A stretch of 64,000 bases of DNA from an uncultured Bifidobacteriaceae bacterium (GTDB lineage: Bacteria; Actinomycetota; Actinomycetes; Actinomycetales; Bifidobacteriaceae): the NCBI GenBank assembly GCA_946891915.1, contig CAMPNN010000002.1, positions 62,001 through 126,000 on the forward strand, written 5' to 3'. The position numbers were made by a program, and so were the translations under genes. Under the pieces are notes generated by a model. The model was not told the origin of the DNA. It saw only the letters and a list, made by a program, of their open reading frames with translations, and did no database searches. This document shows positions 27,268-36,463 of this stretch, one piece after another. Position 1 is the stretch's first letter. The number at the start of each line of letters is the position of its first letter.

Positions 27268-28122
27268 TCAAGCAACAGCAACAGCAGACTTTTCTTCCTC
27301 TTCTGGGTAACTTTCCGAAATGTAGACGGAAGCAAGCACGGTAAAAATAAACGCCTGCAAACCGGCTACCATAATTTCGAATAGGGTAAACAGAATGCCG
27401 CCAAGCAGCCACAAAGCACCGCCGAAGGCAAGGAGTTTATTGCTGGAATCCACCACAAAGAAATTGGTGAATACTAAGCAAGTGGCCACCAGCAAATGGC
27501 CAGCAATCATATTCGCAAACAAACGGATTGTAAGCGAAAGTGGTCGCACAATTATTAATTCTATGAGTTGCAATGGCGAAAGAATAAAGTAAATCGGCCA
27601 TGGCACTCCCGCTGGGAACAATGCTTCACGGAAGAATCGCAAAAAACCTTTTTCGCGAATGCCAGCAATAAGATATTGGCACACAACCCACAAAGCAAAT
27701 ACCAACGGACCAGTAATGGTTGCGGTTGCAGCCATATTTAATCCTGGAATCACAGAACAAAGATTAAAGAAGAAAATTGTGATGAAAAGTGTAGACATCA
27801 TTGGCACATATCGCTTGCCACGTTCCTCACCAATCATCTCGTAAACAATGTTGTAGCGCACAAAGTCCATTAAAATTTCCAGCACGCTCTGGAATCTTCC
27901 TGGAACTAACTTTGCGCGAGCGGCACCAACGCCAAAAATAATCATAACGATTACAGCCATGAGCACTCGCACTAAAATAATGCGATTCATGGCGAATGGT
28001 GTGCCTTGGAACAAAATCTCTGGAGGCAAAAATTCGCCAATATTAGGCAATTCTGGTCCCGATGAAGCCGTTGCTGAAGCTACACTAGTAGTCCTCAGTA
28101 AAAAGTCAACCATTCCATTCAT
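27268..28122 (-). CDS. atpB: F1Fo ATP synthase subunit a
   Basis: Membrane subunit a of 284 residues, which forms the proton half-channels with the c ring. Conserved features: PGRFQSVLEILMDFV, a membrane helix with the essential Arg in LSLTIRLFANMIAGHLL, and a final helix in LQAFIFTVLASVYIS. The start was placed at ATG 28122, which has AAGGAGG 6-7 nt upstream, in place of an in-frame ATG 27 nt earlier. It is the first gene of the operon; no atpI gene is seen before it. Confidence 0.96.
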   Translation of the reverse strand: MNGMVDFLLRTTSVASATASSGPELPNIGEFLPPEILFQGTPFAMNRIILVRVLMAVIVMIIFGVGAARAKLVPGRFQSVLEILMDFVRYNIVYEMIGEERGKRYVPMMSTLFITIFFFNLCSVIPGLNMAATATITGPLVFALWVVCQYLIAGIREKGFLRFFREALFPAGVPWPIYFILSPLQLIELIIVRPLSLTIRLFANMIAGHLLVATCLVFTNFFVVDSSNKLLAFGGALWLLGGILFTLFEIMVAGLQAFIFTVLASVYISESYPEEEEKSAVAVA

Positions 28123-28432
28123 AGGTGCCTCCTTAAATATCTCGTTCACACGCCTTCACAACTATGCCGCTCACTCACATCATGCAATTCACTCATCTTG
28201 CGGCATTACACATAAACTAAATAATCTATTTTGTATCTCGTAAGGCGCGGGGCACGAAACGAAAAATATATCTAAATGCTGATTGTACTCTTCGTATGTA
28301 CATAATTTTTCGATTGTGTTACCTAAAGTTAAATGTGAATGAGCATAGGCACAAATTCAATATGAAACACGCCCGAAAGTTGACAAATTCAAATTTGCAC
28401 CTATCGTAGATAGAGCTGCTAAAAGTAGCCGA
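28123..28432. other. 310-bp region between the atp operon and tRNA-fMet
   Basis: Divergent control region. The plus-strand tRNA promoter is visible at 28380-28407. The minus-strand promoter for the atp operon must lie here, but no unambiguous -35/-10 pair was identified. No gene was seen. Confidence 0.6.
28380..28407 (+). promoter_or_regulatory. Promoter of tRNA-fMet
   Basis: -35 TTGACA (28380-28385) and -10 TATCGT (28402-28407) with a 16-bp spacer, 25 bp before the tRNA. The -35 is a perfect consensus. Confidence 0.6.
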
Positions 28433-28506
28433 CGCGGGGTGGAGCAGCTCGGTAGCTCGCTGGGCTCATAACCCAGAGGTCCATGGTTCAAATCCATGCC
28501 CCGCTA
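28433..28506 (+). tRNA. tRNA-fMet (CAT), initiator
   Basis: 74-nt cloverleaf. The acceptor stem CGCGGGG/CCCCGCT leaves the first pair unmatched (C-T), an initiator hallmark. The anticodon stem-loop CTGGG-CTCATAA-CCCAG has the three consecutive G-C pairs of initiators and the CAT anticodon. The T-arm GGTTCAAATCC is present. CCA is not encoded. Confidence 0.96.
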
Positions 28507-28510
28507 CTGA

Positions 28511-28565
28511 AGCCAAGAATCACACAAATTTCTCACGATTGTTGTGGTTCTTGGCTTTTTTGTTT
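28511..28565 (+). terminator. Terminator of tRNA-fMet
   Basis: AGCCAAGAATCACA pairs with TGTGGTTCTTGGCT (14 bp, one T-G) around an 18-nt loop, followed by a T run with one G. It starts 5 nt after the tRNA. Confidence 0.92.
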
Positions 28566-28633
28566 TCAACGCAAGCAAATACGCAAATAGGCAAATGCTT
28601 GAATTATAGGTGTTATAGCCCAAATCAGCGGCA

Positions 28634-29668
28634 TTAATAAAGCAAAATCGCAAGTCGCCTGCGAGCGCGCGCCAAACGCGCATCGTCCGCAGGAAGCATA
28701 GCAAAATACTCAAGCATGCGAGATCGTACAGCATCAGCATCAGAACGGTGCCCGTCAGCTAGAAAATCAAGCAATCTGCCAAACGCGTCATCAATATGAC
28801 CATCAATCACATCTACATCCGCTACAGCGAGCTGCGCTTCTACATCACCCGGATTATCTCCCGCATTCTTCCGCACTGCCGCAACATCCGTATTCACATT
28901 ACGCGCCAGCAATAAAGCTTTAGCACGCTCACGAACGGCAATAAAATCGTGAGGATCAGCTTCCACAACTTTCCCATATTCACGCGCAGCACCATCATAA
29001 TCACCTTGCGCAGCTAAAGAGTGCGCGCGCTCGTGTGCCGGAGGAACCTGCTCAACACTGTTGGAATCAGCGTCATTCTTATTCGCGTCTTTGGAATTAT
29101 TTGCTTCAGATTCGTTTGAAGATTCAACAAAAGGCGCAGTTCCGGCAACTCCAGAGCGTTCAGCTACTTGCACTAATTGCGGCAAAATCGCACTACAAAT
29201 TTGTTGTAGCTCATCGTCGCTAGGTAAGCCTTGAGCAATAGGCATTGGTCTACCGCCAACTAAACCATAAATTGCAGGAAGTTGCTGAGCGCGCAAAGCC
29301 TGTGCAATCGTAGGATTCTCGTCTGCATCAATACGGGCTAGTTGCATGCGACCATCCAGCGCATTAACAGCATCCGCTAATTTTTGAGCAACATCGTAAC
29401 ATGCTTCATCGTTAGCTTGCCACAGCAAAAGTATGATTGGAAAACTTACTGAAGTTTGCACCATTGCTTGGAAAGACTGTTCGTTGACGTCAATGACGTA
29501 TCCTCCAGCTTTAGGAGCTTCAGAAGACGCACCACCATTACCGCCATTAGCAGCTTTCGCAGCCTGCTTTGCTTGGGCTTCTACTCGGCGCTTTACGCTT
29601 TCTAAATCTACAGCTCCAGCGAGTGAAAACCCACCAGGATTCATACCTTGTGATTGACTGTTTACCAT
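28634..29668 (-). CDS. CnoX/YbbN-like thioredoxin-fold TPR co-chaperone
   Basis: Protein of 344 residues. Residues 60-160 form a thioredoxin fold (YVIDVNEQSFQAMVQTSVSFPIILLLW), but the CxxC site is replaced: Trp is followed by Gln-Ala-Asn-Asp-Glu-Ala-Cys, leaving one Cys, much as in E. coli CnoX (SQHC). A linker at 180-205 is Asn/Asp/Ser-rich. The C-terminal part (210-344) is helical and TPR-like with YGKVVEADPHDFIAVRERAKALL. CnoX proteins hold clients for the folding machinery and are redox chaperones. AGAGGCGAT precedes the ATG. Confidence 0.82.
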   Translation of the reverse strand: MVNSQSQGMNPGGFSLAGAVDLESVKRRVEAQAKQAAKAANGGNGGASSEAPKAGGYVIDVNEQSFQAMVQTSVSFPIILLLWQANDEACYDVAQKLADAVNALDGRMQLARIDADENPTIAQALRAQQLPAIYGLVGGRPMPIAQGLPSDDELQQICSAILPQLVQVAERSGVAGTAPFVESSNESEANNSKDANKNDADSNSVEQVPPAHERAHSLAAQGDYDGAAREYGKVVEADPHDFIAVRERAKALLLARNVNTDVAAVRKNAGDNPGDVEAQLAVADVDVIDGHIDDAFGRLLDFLADGHRSDADAVRSRMLEYFAMLPADDARLARARRRLAILLY

Positions 29669-29760
29669 TATCGCCTCTTTTGTTAATTAGCAATACGCCA
29701 TATAGCAACACCACTGCTTAGCAATACGCCATATAGCAAGTACCACTTTCCTAGCTCTGC

Positions 29761-30816
29761 TTATAAAGCTTCTACTTTAGTAGGCTGACGTTCTGCACCA
29801 ACCGGAATAATTTTCATATGAGAACCAGCAGGCGGCACCACAAGCGCAATAACATTTACATAAGTTACGCGCATAACACCTTTCGCTTTATTGTTGCCAA
29901 AAAGCGCTTTTTCTTCATCCGAAGCAGGACGAGATTCACGACCTTCACCAGCGGAACGCGTCCAAACGGAATCAATGCGCGCCACAACTAAATCACTGCC
30001 ATCACTAGAACGCATGACGCTTATCTGCTTAATATCCGGATTAAACACCTGTTCCTGAGAGCCTTTATTACGCTCCATTCCAGCTTGAACAGCCTTAGAA
30101 AGTTCCGCAAGTTTTTGGCGCAAATAATCGTCAGCAAAATATTCAGCATACTTGCTTTCATTGCCGCGTTGCAGCACGTCTGCATATGCTACCACAGCTT
30201 GTTCTGGAGTCATAACTAAACCAGAATCGTTAGGCTTGCCCATTGAAGAGCCAATACTTGGCACAGCAAATTTAGGAAGATGCACGCCTGGGAACAAACG
30301 CGCAACAGCCCAAAGTTTATAATTTGTGCGCGCACGCTGCTGTCGTAAAACAAGCAAACGTTTTGATTGCTGATCTTTAGTAGTAGTCGTGATAGTCATC
30401 AAATCGCGAGGCCATGCGGAGTTAGTTGGAACAATAGTCTGCGCAGCTTCGCGAGGAATAACAGTTTTAGGATCTAATTTTCCAGTTTTACTAGCGACAG
30501 TAAGTTCGCTTGTGCGAATATCAAGAGCCGGGCCAGAAATAAAACTAGGCAATGCCGTAACGTTCTTTTCTTCGTTTGCTCGTTCAATTTCGCGAAGTAT
30601 GCCAATGCGAATATCTTTTTCCTGAATCATTGTAAGATTAGGCAATTCTTGAGTACTGCGCACTTCTGCAGGTTTTGGAACTTGACCATCGCAAGCAGAC
30701 AACCCTGCAACCATAGTCGAAGATACTAAGATTGCTACGCAAACGGTAGCAAATCGCAATATTCTACGCATTTCACCATTATTTCGCACACAATTATCAA
30801 AACTTATCTTACGCAT
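29761..30816 (-). CDS. Conserved actinobacterial lipoprotein, function unknown
   Basis: Exported lipoprotein of 351 residues. A signal segment at 17-38 ends in the lipobox Leu-Ser-Ala-Cys with Cys42. The mature part is about 300 residues with no recognised catalytic motif; it contains a repeated mixed alpha/beta pattern, with a conserved-looking core at 215-260 (MTPEQAVVAYADVLQRGNES). The start at 30816 overlaps the preceding stop as TAATG; ATG 30771 is an alternative that gives a shorter signal sequence. It is probably co-transcribed with the large membrane protein gene before it. Confidence 0.7.
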   Translation of the reverse strand: MRKISFDNCVRNNGEMRRILRFATVCVAILVSSTMVAGLSACDGQVPKPAEVRSTQELPNLTMIQEKDIRIGILREIERANEEKNVTALPSFISGPALDIRTSELTVASKTGKLDPKTVIPREAAQTIVPTNSAWPRDLMTITTTTKDQQSKRLLVLRQQRARTNYKLWAVARLFPGVHLPKFAVPSIGSSMGKPNDSGLVMTPEQAVVAYADVLQRGNESKYAEYFADDYLRQKLAELSKAVQAGMERNKGSQEQVFNPDIKQISVMRSSDGSDLVVARIDSVWTRSAGEGRESRPASDEEKALFGNNKAKGVMRVTYVNVIALVVPPAGSHMKIIPVGAERQPTKVEAL

Positions 30817-32684
30817 TATTGCTCATTCCCACGCTCATTTGAAGCATTACCTTTGTATCCCCTATTGTTTTTGCGATACTTGTTATTCACGTTTCCGTGA
30901 TACCCACGTCGATTGCCGCGATGATTAGGATACTGATTTGAAGCCTCCGAATTAGTCGCATTTTTACGTCCGGAAGAAGTTTTTGCGCCACCTTCAGAAG
31001 CATCTAATTTCTGATTATTTGCTTCATATACAGCGTCATTATTGCCGTAATCTTTAGACTGCATGCGCTTTTTATTTCGCTTCTGCTGCCTATAAAAATC
31101 GCCGTTTTCTCGCCTAAAATCTTTACTTTTTTGCTTATCCTTTGCGCCGTGCTTATTTTGTTTAGTCTGCTTGCTTTGAGGATTTTGGTTGTTTTGCTTA
31201 TTTTGAGAATCCTGACTATTTCGATTATCCCGATTATTCTGGTTATTCTTACTATTCTGGCCGTTGCGAGCAGATTGATTAGTTTGCTTATTTTGAGTAT
31301 TTTTCTTATTCTGCGCATTTTGCGAATTAACAGAATTCCGCTTTTTAGAACGTGCGTTAGACGAGTCAGCAGATTCATCAGCAGAATTAGAAACATTTGC
31401 GTTCGAATACCCAGCATCTGAATTTGCAGAATACTGCAAATCTTCACCCGAGTTCTGAGATTTATCAAAAGCCGAATTATCTTTCAAACCAGAATCTGAG
31501 TCGGAATCCTGCTGCTGCATAAATCGAGCAGCAAACGCAAGCAATTCATCTTGAGATATAACAGTGGTTTCAGCTAAAGAATCTGTAATAGAAACTGCAG
31601 TTGAAGCCGAAGCGCTGCGCAGTTTCTGAGAATCGTAAACGTCATTCACGTTTTCTTCTATCGGATTATTACGGCGAGCGTGGGTGCCGTGGCGAGCGCG
31701 AGATCCGGAAGATCTCTTGTGTTTATTATGACTAAACAAGTTAGACCATGATCCAGCGAACGCTTCAACAAACGAAACTTCATCATTACGAGCTGTCTTC
31801 ACAGACAATACTCCAGACCGGTTCGCAACAATGCGCTTATTGCGACGACGATGAGGAGCCATAGCAAAAATAGTTGCAGCGAGCAAAGCTAAAACAGCAA
31901 AAAGTAGCGCCATAAAATACATCGGAGTGGCAAAATCTGGAATTTGACGTCTGCGCCAACGCAACTCTACAGAAGCATCAGGCATATTACTGCCTAAATC
32001 AATCAATAAAACACGACGAGCAGTCTGAGAACGCACCCTCATAGAATGATTGTTACGATGGTTTGGATTATTTTTTACACGATTTCCAGATTTAGAAACT
32101 GCTCCAGATTCAACAGCATGATCATACGAAGCAGAACCAGCCGTTTGCACATAATCTTCCGTATTAATTGACAATTTCGCTAAACCAAGCTGACACGTAA
32201 CAACAGGCCACAAATTAGATTTTTGAAAAGGAATATCCGGATCACCACTATTTGAACCAGAAGCAGCATTTACAGTACTTTTAGCATATATTTTAGATAC
32301 AGAAAGATTATGCCAATCACTTAAACCGGTAATTCTTTGCACTGGAAAACCAGACACCCAACCGCGAACATCTTTTGTTAAACCAACCGCAACACAAATA
32401 GGTTTACGCGTGTGCAAAGCAGCAACACTTATTCTTACACGATTATCAACAAGATTAAGCACGCCCGGATCCGTAACAATATAACGAGTTCCGGTTACGT
32501 GGGCATATGAAATAACTACATCATTGGGCTTCCAAAATGTTGCATTTGCAATGCCAAGCACGACACTTAAAACTGCAAGCACCGCAAAAAACGGAGCTAC
32601 AACACATCGCATAATTCTCGTGCGCAATGTTAGTCGTCGCATTGGTCGTCCTTCATCTTCCGAAGATTCGTTAATATTTGTCAT
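30816..32684 (-). CDS. Membrane protein with long Asn/Gln/Lys-rich tail, unknown function
   Basis: Protein of 622 residues. Two membrane helices at about 29-52 and 252-275 enclose an extracytoplasmic domain of about 200 residues. After helix 2 a basic segment rich in Arg and Lys is followed, from about 390 to 622, by disordered low-complexity sequence dominated by Asn, Gln, Ser, Lys and Arg, with repeated Asn-Lys-Gln-type words and a final Gly/Asn/Arg/Tyr-rich stretch. No family was recognised. The basic tail resembles RNA-binding or phase-separating sequence in composition only. It is translationally coupled to the lipoprotein gene and divergent from the FKBP gene. Confidence 0.7.
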   Translation of the reverse strand: MTNINESSEDEGRPMRRLTLRTRIMRCVVAPFFAVLAVLSVVLGIANATFWKPNDVVISYAHVTGTRYIVTDPGVLNLVDNRVRISVAALHTRKPICVAVGLTKDVRGWVSGFPVQRITGLSDWHNLSVSKIYAKSTVNAASGSNSGDPDIPFQKSNLWPVVTCQLGLAKLSINTEDYVQTAGSASYDHAVESGAVSKSGNRVKNNPNHRNNHSMRVRSQTARRVLLIDLGSNMPDASVELRWRRRQIPDFATPMYFMALLFAVLALLAATIFAMAPHRRRNKRIVANRSGVLSVKTARNDEVSFVEAFAGSWSNLFSHNKHKRSSGSRARHGTHARRNNPIEENVNDVYDSQKLRSASASTAVSITDSLAETTVISQDELLAFAARFMQQQDSDSDSGLKDNSAFDKSQNSGEDLQYSANSDAGYSNANVSNSADESADSSNARSKKRNSVNSQNAQNKKNTQNKQTNQSARNGQNSKNNQNNRDNRNSQDSQNKQNNQNPQSKQTKQNKHGAKDKQKSKDFRRENGDFYRQQKRNKKRMQSKDYGNNDAVYEANNQKLDASEGGAKTSSGRKNATNSEASNQYPNHRGNRRGYHGNVNNKYRKNNRGYKGNASNERGNEQ

Positions 32685-32763
32685 ATCGATACTATTCTAC
32701 AATCTTTTCATATTTGTTGTAGTTTTTACCTTAAAAATCAACATCAAGCGGTAATGTGAACCT

Positions 32764-33750
32764 ATGCAAAAAACCACAATATTGAAACAAAAATCTTTAA
32801 TAGCACGCGCTGTTGCCGCTATTAGTACAGTAGCACTATGCGTAGGATTAGCTTCTTGCAGCGGTAATGCAAGTAGCACAGATGGCGCAGCTGACGAAAA
32901 TGCACAAAAAGCAGGTATGCAGTTATTAGAGGGCGTAAGTGCTTCTGGAGAACTTGGCAAGAAGCCAAAACTGAAGGTTAAAGCGCCACTTAATCCAAAA
33001 CGAAACACTTACGCAATTTTGCAGCATGGAAACGGTCCTAAGATTGAAAATGGGGATCGTGTATGCTCGCAGGGTATTGTGCTTAGCAATGACGGCAAAG
33101 AGCTTTTAAGCACATGGGATAAAGGCAAAACGGACTGCTCAATTACGATTAACAAACAGTCCACTAGCCGTCCGTATTATGCTCTCATTAAAGGCAAAAG
33201 GCTTAACACAACTATTGCTTTTGGCGTAGGTGGCGATGGTAAGAAGCCTTCTTACGTTATGGTTCTTACGCTTGTATCTAAATCAAAAATGTTATCTCAC
33301 GCAACCGGCAAAACGGTAACTAACATTCCTGCAAATTTGCCAAAAGTAACTGTTAATAAATCCGGAATCCCATCCTTAGATAAAAACAACTATGTGCCAG
33401 ATGGAAAGCTTGTTTCTCAGACTTTGATTGAGGGAACCGGCAAAGAGGTTACAGCAAAAAGCACCGTAACTGCTCATTATGCTGGATGGACCACAGATAA
33501 AGACGGCAAGCTACACCAGTTTGATTCATCATGGTTGCGTGGAATGCCTGCAGACTTCTCGCTCGATGGTCAGGTAATTCCTGGTTGGACTAAAGGCTTG
33601 ACTGGTAAGAAAATTGGTTCTCGAGTTTTACTTGTGATTCCGCCAGAAGATGGATACGGCAAAGAAGATAAGAAGGACGCAAAAGGAAACGTAACAATTC
33701 CTGCAAACTCCACGTTGTACTTTGTAGTAGACATTCTTTACGCTTCGTGA
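32764..33750 (+). CDS. FKBP-type peptidyl-prolyl isomerase lipoprotein
   Basis: Secreted lipoprotein of 328 residues. Lipobox Leu-Ala-Ser-Cys with Cys33. The C-terminal FKBP domain (about 225-328) contains VTAHYAGW, FDSSW, QVIPGWTKGL, GSRVLLVIPPEDGYG and a final LYFVVDIL, all family motifs for proline isomerase activity outside the membrane. Residues 75-210 form a second, more diverged FKBP-like repeat (GDRVCSQGIVLSNDGKEL). It is the only plus-strand gene in its neighbourhood, divergent from the Asn-rich membrane protein gene, and is followed by a strong terminator. Confidence 0.92.
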   Translation: MQKTTILKQKSLIARAVAAISTVALCVGLASCSGNASSTDGAADENAQKAGMQLLEGVSASGELGKKPKLKVKAPLNPKRNTYAILQHGNGPKIENGDRVCSQGIVLSNDGKELLSTWDKGKTDCSITINKQSTSRPYYALIKGKRLNTTIAFGVGGDGKKPSYVMVLTLVSKSKMLSHATGKTVTNIPANLPKVTVNKSGIPSLDKNNYVPDGKLVSQTLIEGTGKEVTAKSTVTAHYAGWTTDKDGKLHQFDSSWLRGMPADFSLDGQVIPGWTKGLTGKKIGSRVLLVIPPEDGYGKEDKKDAKGNVTIPANSTLYFVVDILYAS

Positions 33751-33835
33751 TTGCTTAGTAATTATTTCGCGATTACTTCGCGATTGATTAGTAAGTGCTC
33801 ATAACTTACTTGGTAAGTAATACTGACACCTAGAT

Positions 33836-33868
33836 GCCGCGCTTGAATGAATCTTGCGCGGCATTTTT
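33836..33868 (+). terminator. Terminator after the FKBP gene
   Basis: GCCGCGC (33836-33842) and GCGCGGC (33856-33862) form a 7-bp GC stem with a 13-nt loop, followed by ATTTTT. Confidence 0.88.
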
Positions 33869-33915
33869 GTATGTAAACTTACGCAACAAATTCCAAGCGA
33901 ACCGTATCTTCTAAA

Positions 33916-34731
33916 CTAAAAAAGACGAAGATCGTCAGATTCGACGCCACGCATATCGTCGTAATCGAGAATTAAGCAAGTAAAGCCGCGATCCTCCGCC
34001 AAAACGCGAGCCTGCGGGCTAATAGTTTGAGCAGCAAAAATACCACGAACAGGCTTAAGCAACGGATCCCTGTTCAACAACTCACAGTAACGCGTAAGCT
34101 GCTCAACGCCATCAATACCACCGTGACGCTTAATCTCAATGGCCACATGCACACCATTCGAATCCTGAGCCATAATATCAACTGGACCAATAGCAGTAGG
34201 ATATTCACGACGAACCAACGTTGCGCCATCGCCAATGCGCTCAATCTGCTCAGCCAAGTAGCGCTGCAAATGGTCTTCGACACCATCCTTCACTAAGCCA
34301 GGGTCCTCACCCAAATCGTAAATATTATTGCTATAAACATGCTCAAGCGAAATCATAAGCAAATCGTCACTTTTTGCTGCAGCAACGCGAAGCACACAAC
34401 CATCACTAATATCGCTGGAATCCGAATCATCATCAGATGCCGAATCATGCTCAGACGATGGCACAGACGATGGCACAGACTCAGGCTCGGTATCGTTGTT
34501 ACCGTCACTCTTCAAAACGCCTACAGAGCAAGAATTAGCTTCGTCATCCTTTTTAATCACGCGCATAGTGCAAGGAGCAACCATCCAATTAAGCGGCTTA
34601 TACGCTCCAAGCTCCGAAAAAATCAGCACACTACCATCCGCTTTAATAAGCAGCACACGCTTAGCCAACGGAAGCGTAGCGTTTAATCTACCTGTGTATT
34701 CAGCACTGCAATCTGCAACAATAATTCGCAC
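33916..34731 (-). CDS. nucS: NucS/EndoMS mismatch-specific endonuclease
   Basis: Endonuclease of 271 residues that replaces MutS/MutL mismatch repair in many actinobacteria. The N-terminal DNA-binding domain (1-85) begins MRIIVADCSAEYTGRL. The RecB-like nuclease domain (about 145-271) has PVDIMAQDSNGVHVAIEIKRHGGIDGVEQLTRY with the Asp, Glu-Ile-Lys and Gln catalytic pattern. The C-terminus Asp-Asp-Leu-Arg-Leu-Phe is the sliding-clamp binding tail of the family. An acidic Ser/Asp/Glu-rich insert at about 88-128, unusual for NucS, separates the domains and contains a 12-bp repeat. The start codon is GTG. Confidence 0.95.
   Translation of the reverse strand: MRIIVADCSAEYTGRLNATLPLAKRVLLIKADGSVLIFSELGAYKPLNWMVAPCTMRVIKKDDEANSCSVGVLKSDGNNDTEPESVPSSVPSSEHDSASDDDSDSSDISDGCVLRVAAAKSDDLLMISLEHVYSNNIYDLGEDPGLVKDGVEDHLQRYLAEQIERIGDGATLVRREYPTAIGPVDIMAQDSNGVHVAIEIKRHGGIDGVEQLTRYCELLNRDPLLKPVRGIFAAQTISPQARVLAEDRGFTCLILDYDDMRGVESDDLRLF
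34453..34476. repeat. 12-bp tandem repeat in the nucS linker
   Basis: Two exact copies of AGACGATGGCAC (34453-34464, 34465-34476). They encode the Ser-Val-Pro-Ser repeat of the acidic linker and keep the frame when copied or lost. Confidence 0.8.
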
Positions 34732-34767
34732 AAAGCAAGCATAACAGAAATCGCGTAAAGAAAGACG

Positions 34768-36351
34768 TTACTTTCCCAAAGCCTCAGCTAAATCGCGATT
34801 CTGCCAATGCTCATGAAGCGCGCAATAACCACCAAACAGAACAAGCCAAACTAAGCCACCAATTGCAGCAGTACGCGTATCTTCACTAATAAACAATGTA
34901 ATATAAACAAAAACAAAGAACGCAATAGTAAGCGAATTAAGTAACTTATAATGAGGCATTACGAAGCCATCTGGCATAAAATCAGCAGACTTACGATACT
35001 TACGATGCGTAACCATAATCAAAATATAAATCATGATTATTACTGCAGAAGATGACGAAGCAAACAAAATAAACGCACCATGAACGCCAGGAATAGAATT
35101 GATAATCGGCGAAAGAAGAATCAACACACCTGAGAACAAAATTGCGCGAGCAGGCACTTTAGTATGCGAAACCTTACGTAACTTGCCCAAAAGAGGAGAA
35201 GGAGATTCAAGCGCAATCTGATACATGTGGCGGCCGGCAGAATACAGCAAAGAGTTAAGCGCAGAAGAAGCAGCCGTAATAACCACAAAGAACACGAGCG
35301 CAGAAGCCCAATGCAAGCCAGCATACTGGAACACCATAATGAACGGCGACATAAACACACCCTCGGCATTCGTAGCCTTAAACTGCTGCCAAGGCACAAT
35401 AAGCATAATTGCCACAAGAGCGCCAACATAGAAAATCAAAACGCGCATGATAATCTCGTTCACAGCCTTTGGCAAAACCTGGCGAGGATTCTTAGTTTCC
35501 GAAACCGTCACGCCAACAAACTCAATAAGCTGATACGCATAGAACACCATTTGGAAGCTCATTAAGAAAGCCAGCCAGCCGTTCGGCATAAGCGAAAAAT
35601 TATGGAAAATATTATCCAAACCAGCGTGTCCTGCAGGACTCATTACTCCACCATGCAAAGGCGTTGCAGAGTAATGATAGCCAATTAAAGCCATAACTAC
35701 AGCCGTCACAATAAGCGCCACAATTAGCGTAATTTTAATCATAGAGAACCAGAATTCTGTTTCTCCAAACAGCTTAACAGCCACCAAATTTATGCACACT
35801 AAAGCAGCTAAAAATACTACTTCTATAAGCCATTTCCAATGACTTACGTCAATGTCAAAAGTTTGGAAGAATGTGACGCAATACGTGCTAACAGCCGTAA
35901 TCTCACTCATGCCAATCAGCACAAGCACAAACCAATACGACCACCCAGCAAAATTACCCCAACCTCTGCCAAGATAACGCGTAATAAAACTAATAAAAGT
36001 ATGCTGGTTTGGATCTTTGTACATTAGCTCGCCAATGCCACGCATAAGCAAGAACATAATCAAGCCAACAATAATGTAAACGAATACAATACTAGGGCCA
36101 GTTAAGCTAATTGACTTTCCAGATCCAAGGAATAAGCCCGTACCAATTGTGCCGCCGATAGCAATAAATTGCACATGACGCTTAGTTAGGCTACGTTCCA
36201 TTTGATTTGTGTTACTAGTTTCGCTCTCAGTCGTAGTTGCAGCGGAAGTTTCGCAGAAAGATCGATTATGAGAAGATATGCTATTTTGTGCTTCTGCAGA
36301 TTCTGCTTTTGTAGAATCTACATTAATGTCACTATTGGCAATCTCACTCAT
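34768..36351 (-). CDS. APC-family amino-acid permease (CycA-like)
   Basis: Transporter of 527 residues with about 12 membrane helices after a polar N-terminal tail of 50 residues. The first helix carries the APC signature IGGTIGTGLFLGSGKSISLTGPS, which closely resembles CycA of E. coli (D-serine/D-alanine/glycine:H+ symporter), as does FGETEFWFSMIKI. The substrate could equally be another neutral amino acid. A perfect 8-bp inverted repeat lies upstream at 36373-36410. The 50-residue Ser/Thr/Asn tail is longer than in CycA. Confidence 0.85.
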   Translation of the reverse strand: MSEIANSDINVDSTKAESAEAQNSISSHNRSFCETSAATTTESETSNTNQMERSLTKRHVQFIAIGGTIGTGLFLGSGKSISLTGPSIVFVYIIVGLIMFLLMRGIGELMYKDPNQHTFISFITRYLGRGWGNFAGWSYWFVLVLIGMSEITAVSTYCVTFFQTFDIDVSHWKWLIEVVFLAALVCINLVAVKLFGETEFWFSMIKITLIVALIVTAVVMALIGYHYSATPLHGGVMSPAGHAGLDNIFHNFSLMPNGWLAFLMSFQMVFYAYQLIEFVGVTVSETKNPRQVLPKAVNEIIMRVLIFYVGALVAIMLIVPWQQFKATNAEGVFMSPFIMVFQYAGLHWASALVFFVVITAASSALNSLLYSAGRHMYQIALESPSPLLGKLRKVSHTKVPARAILFSGVLILLSPIINSIPGVHGAFILFASSSSAVIIMIYILIMVTHRKYRKSADFMPDGFVMPHYKLLNSLTIAFFVFVYITLFISEDTRTAAIGGLVWLVLFGGYCALHEHWQNRDLAEALGK

Positions 36352-36372
36352 TATTAAAACTCCGTTTCTTAG

Positions 36373-36410
36373 TAGTTACGAACTCATAATTTTATCGGAA
36401 CCCGTAACTA
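36373..36410. promoter_or_regulatory. Inverted repeat upstream of the amino-acid permease
   Basis: TAGTTACG (36373-36380) and CGTAACTA (36403-36410), perfect arms 22 bp apart, 22-59 bp before the start codon. Candidate operator; no T tail follows, so it does not look like a terminator. Confidence 0.35.
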
Positions 36411-36463
36411 TTAATAATTCGACCTACATTTTCCAGCACTATTCCACGCTTTTACTACAGCAA

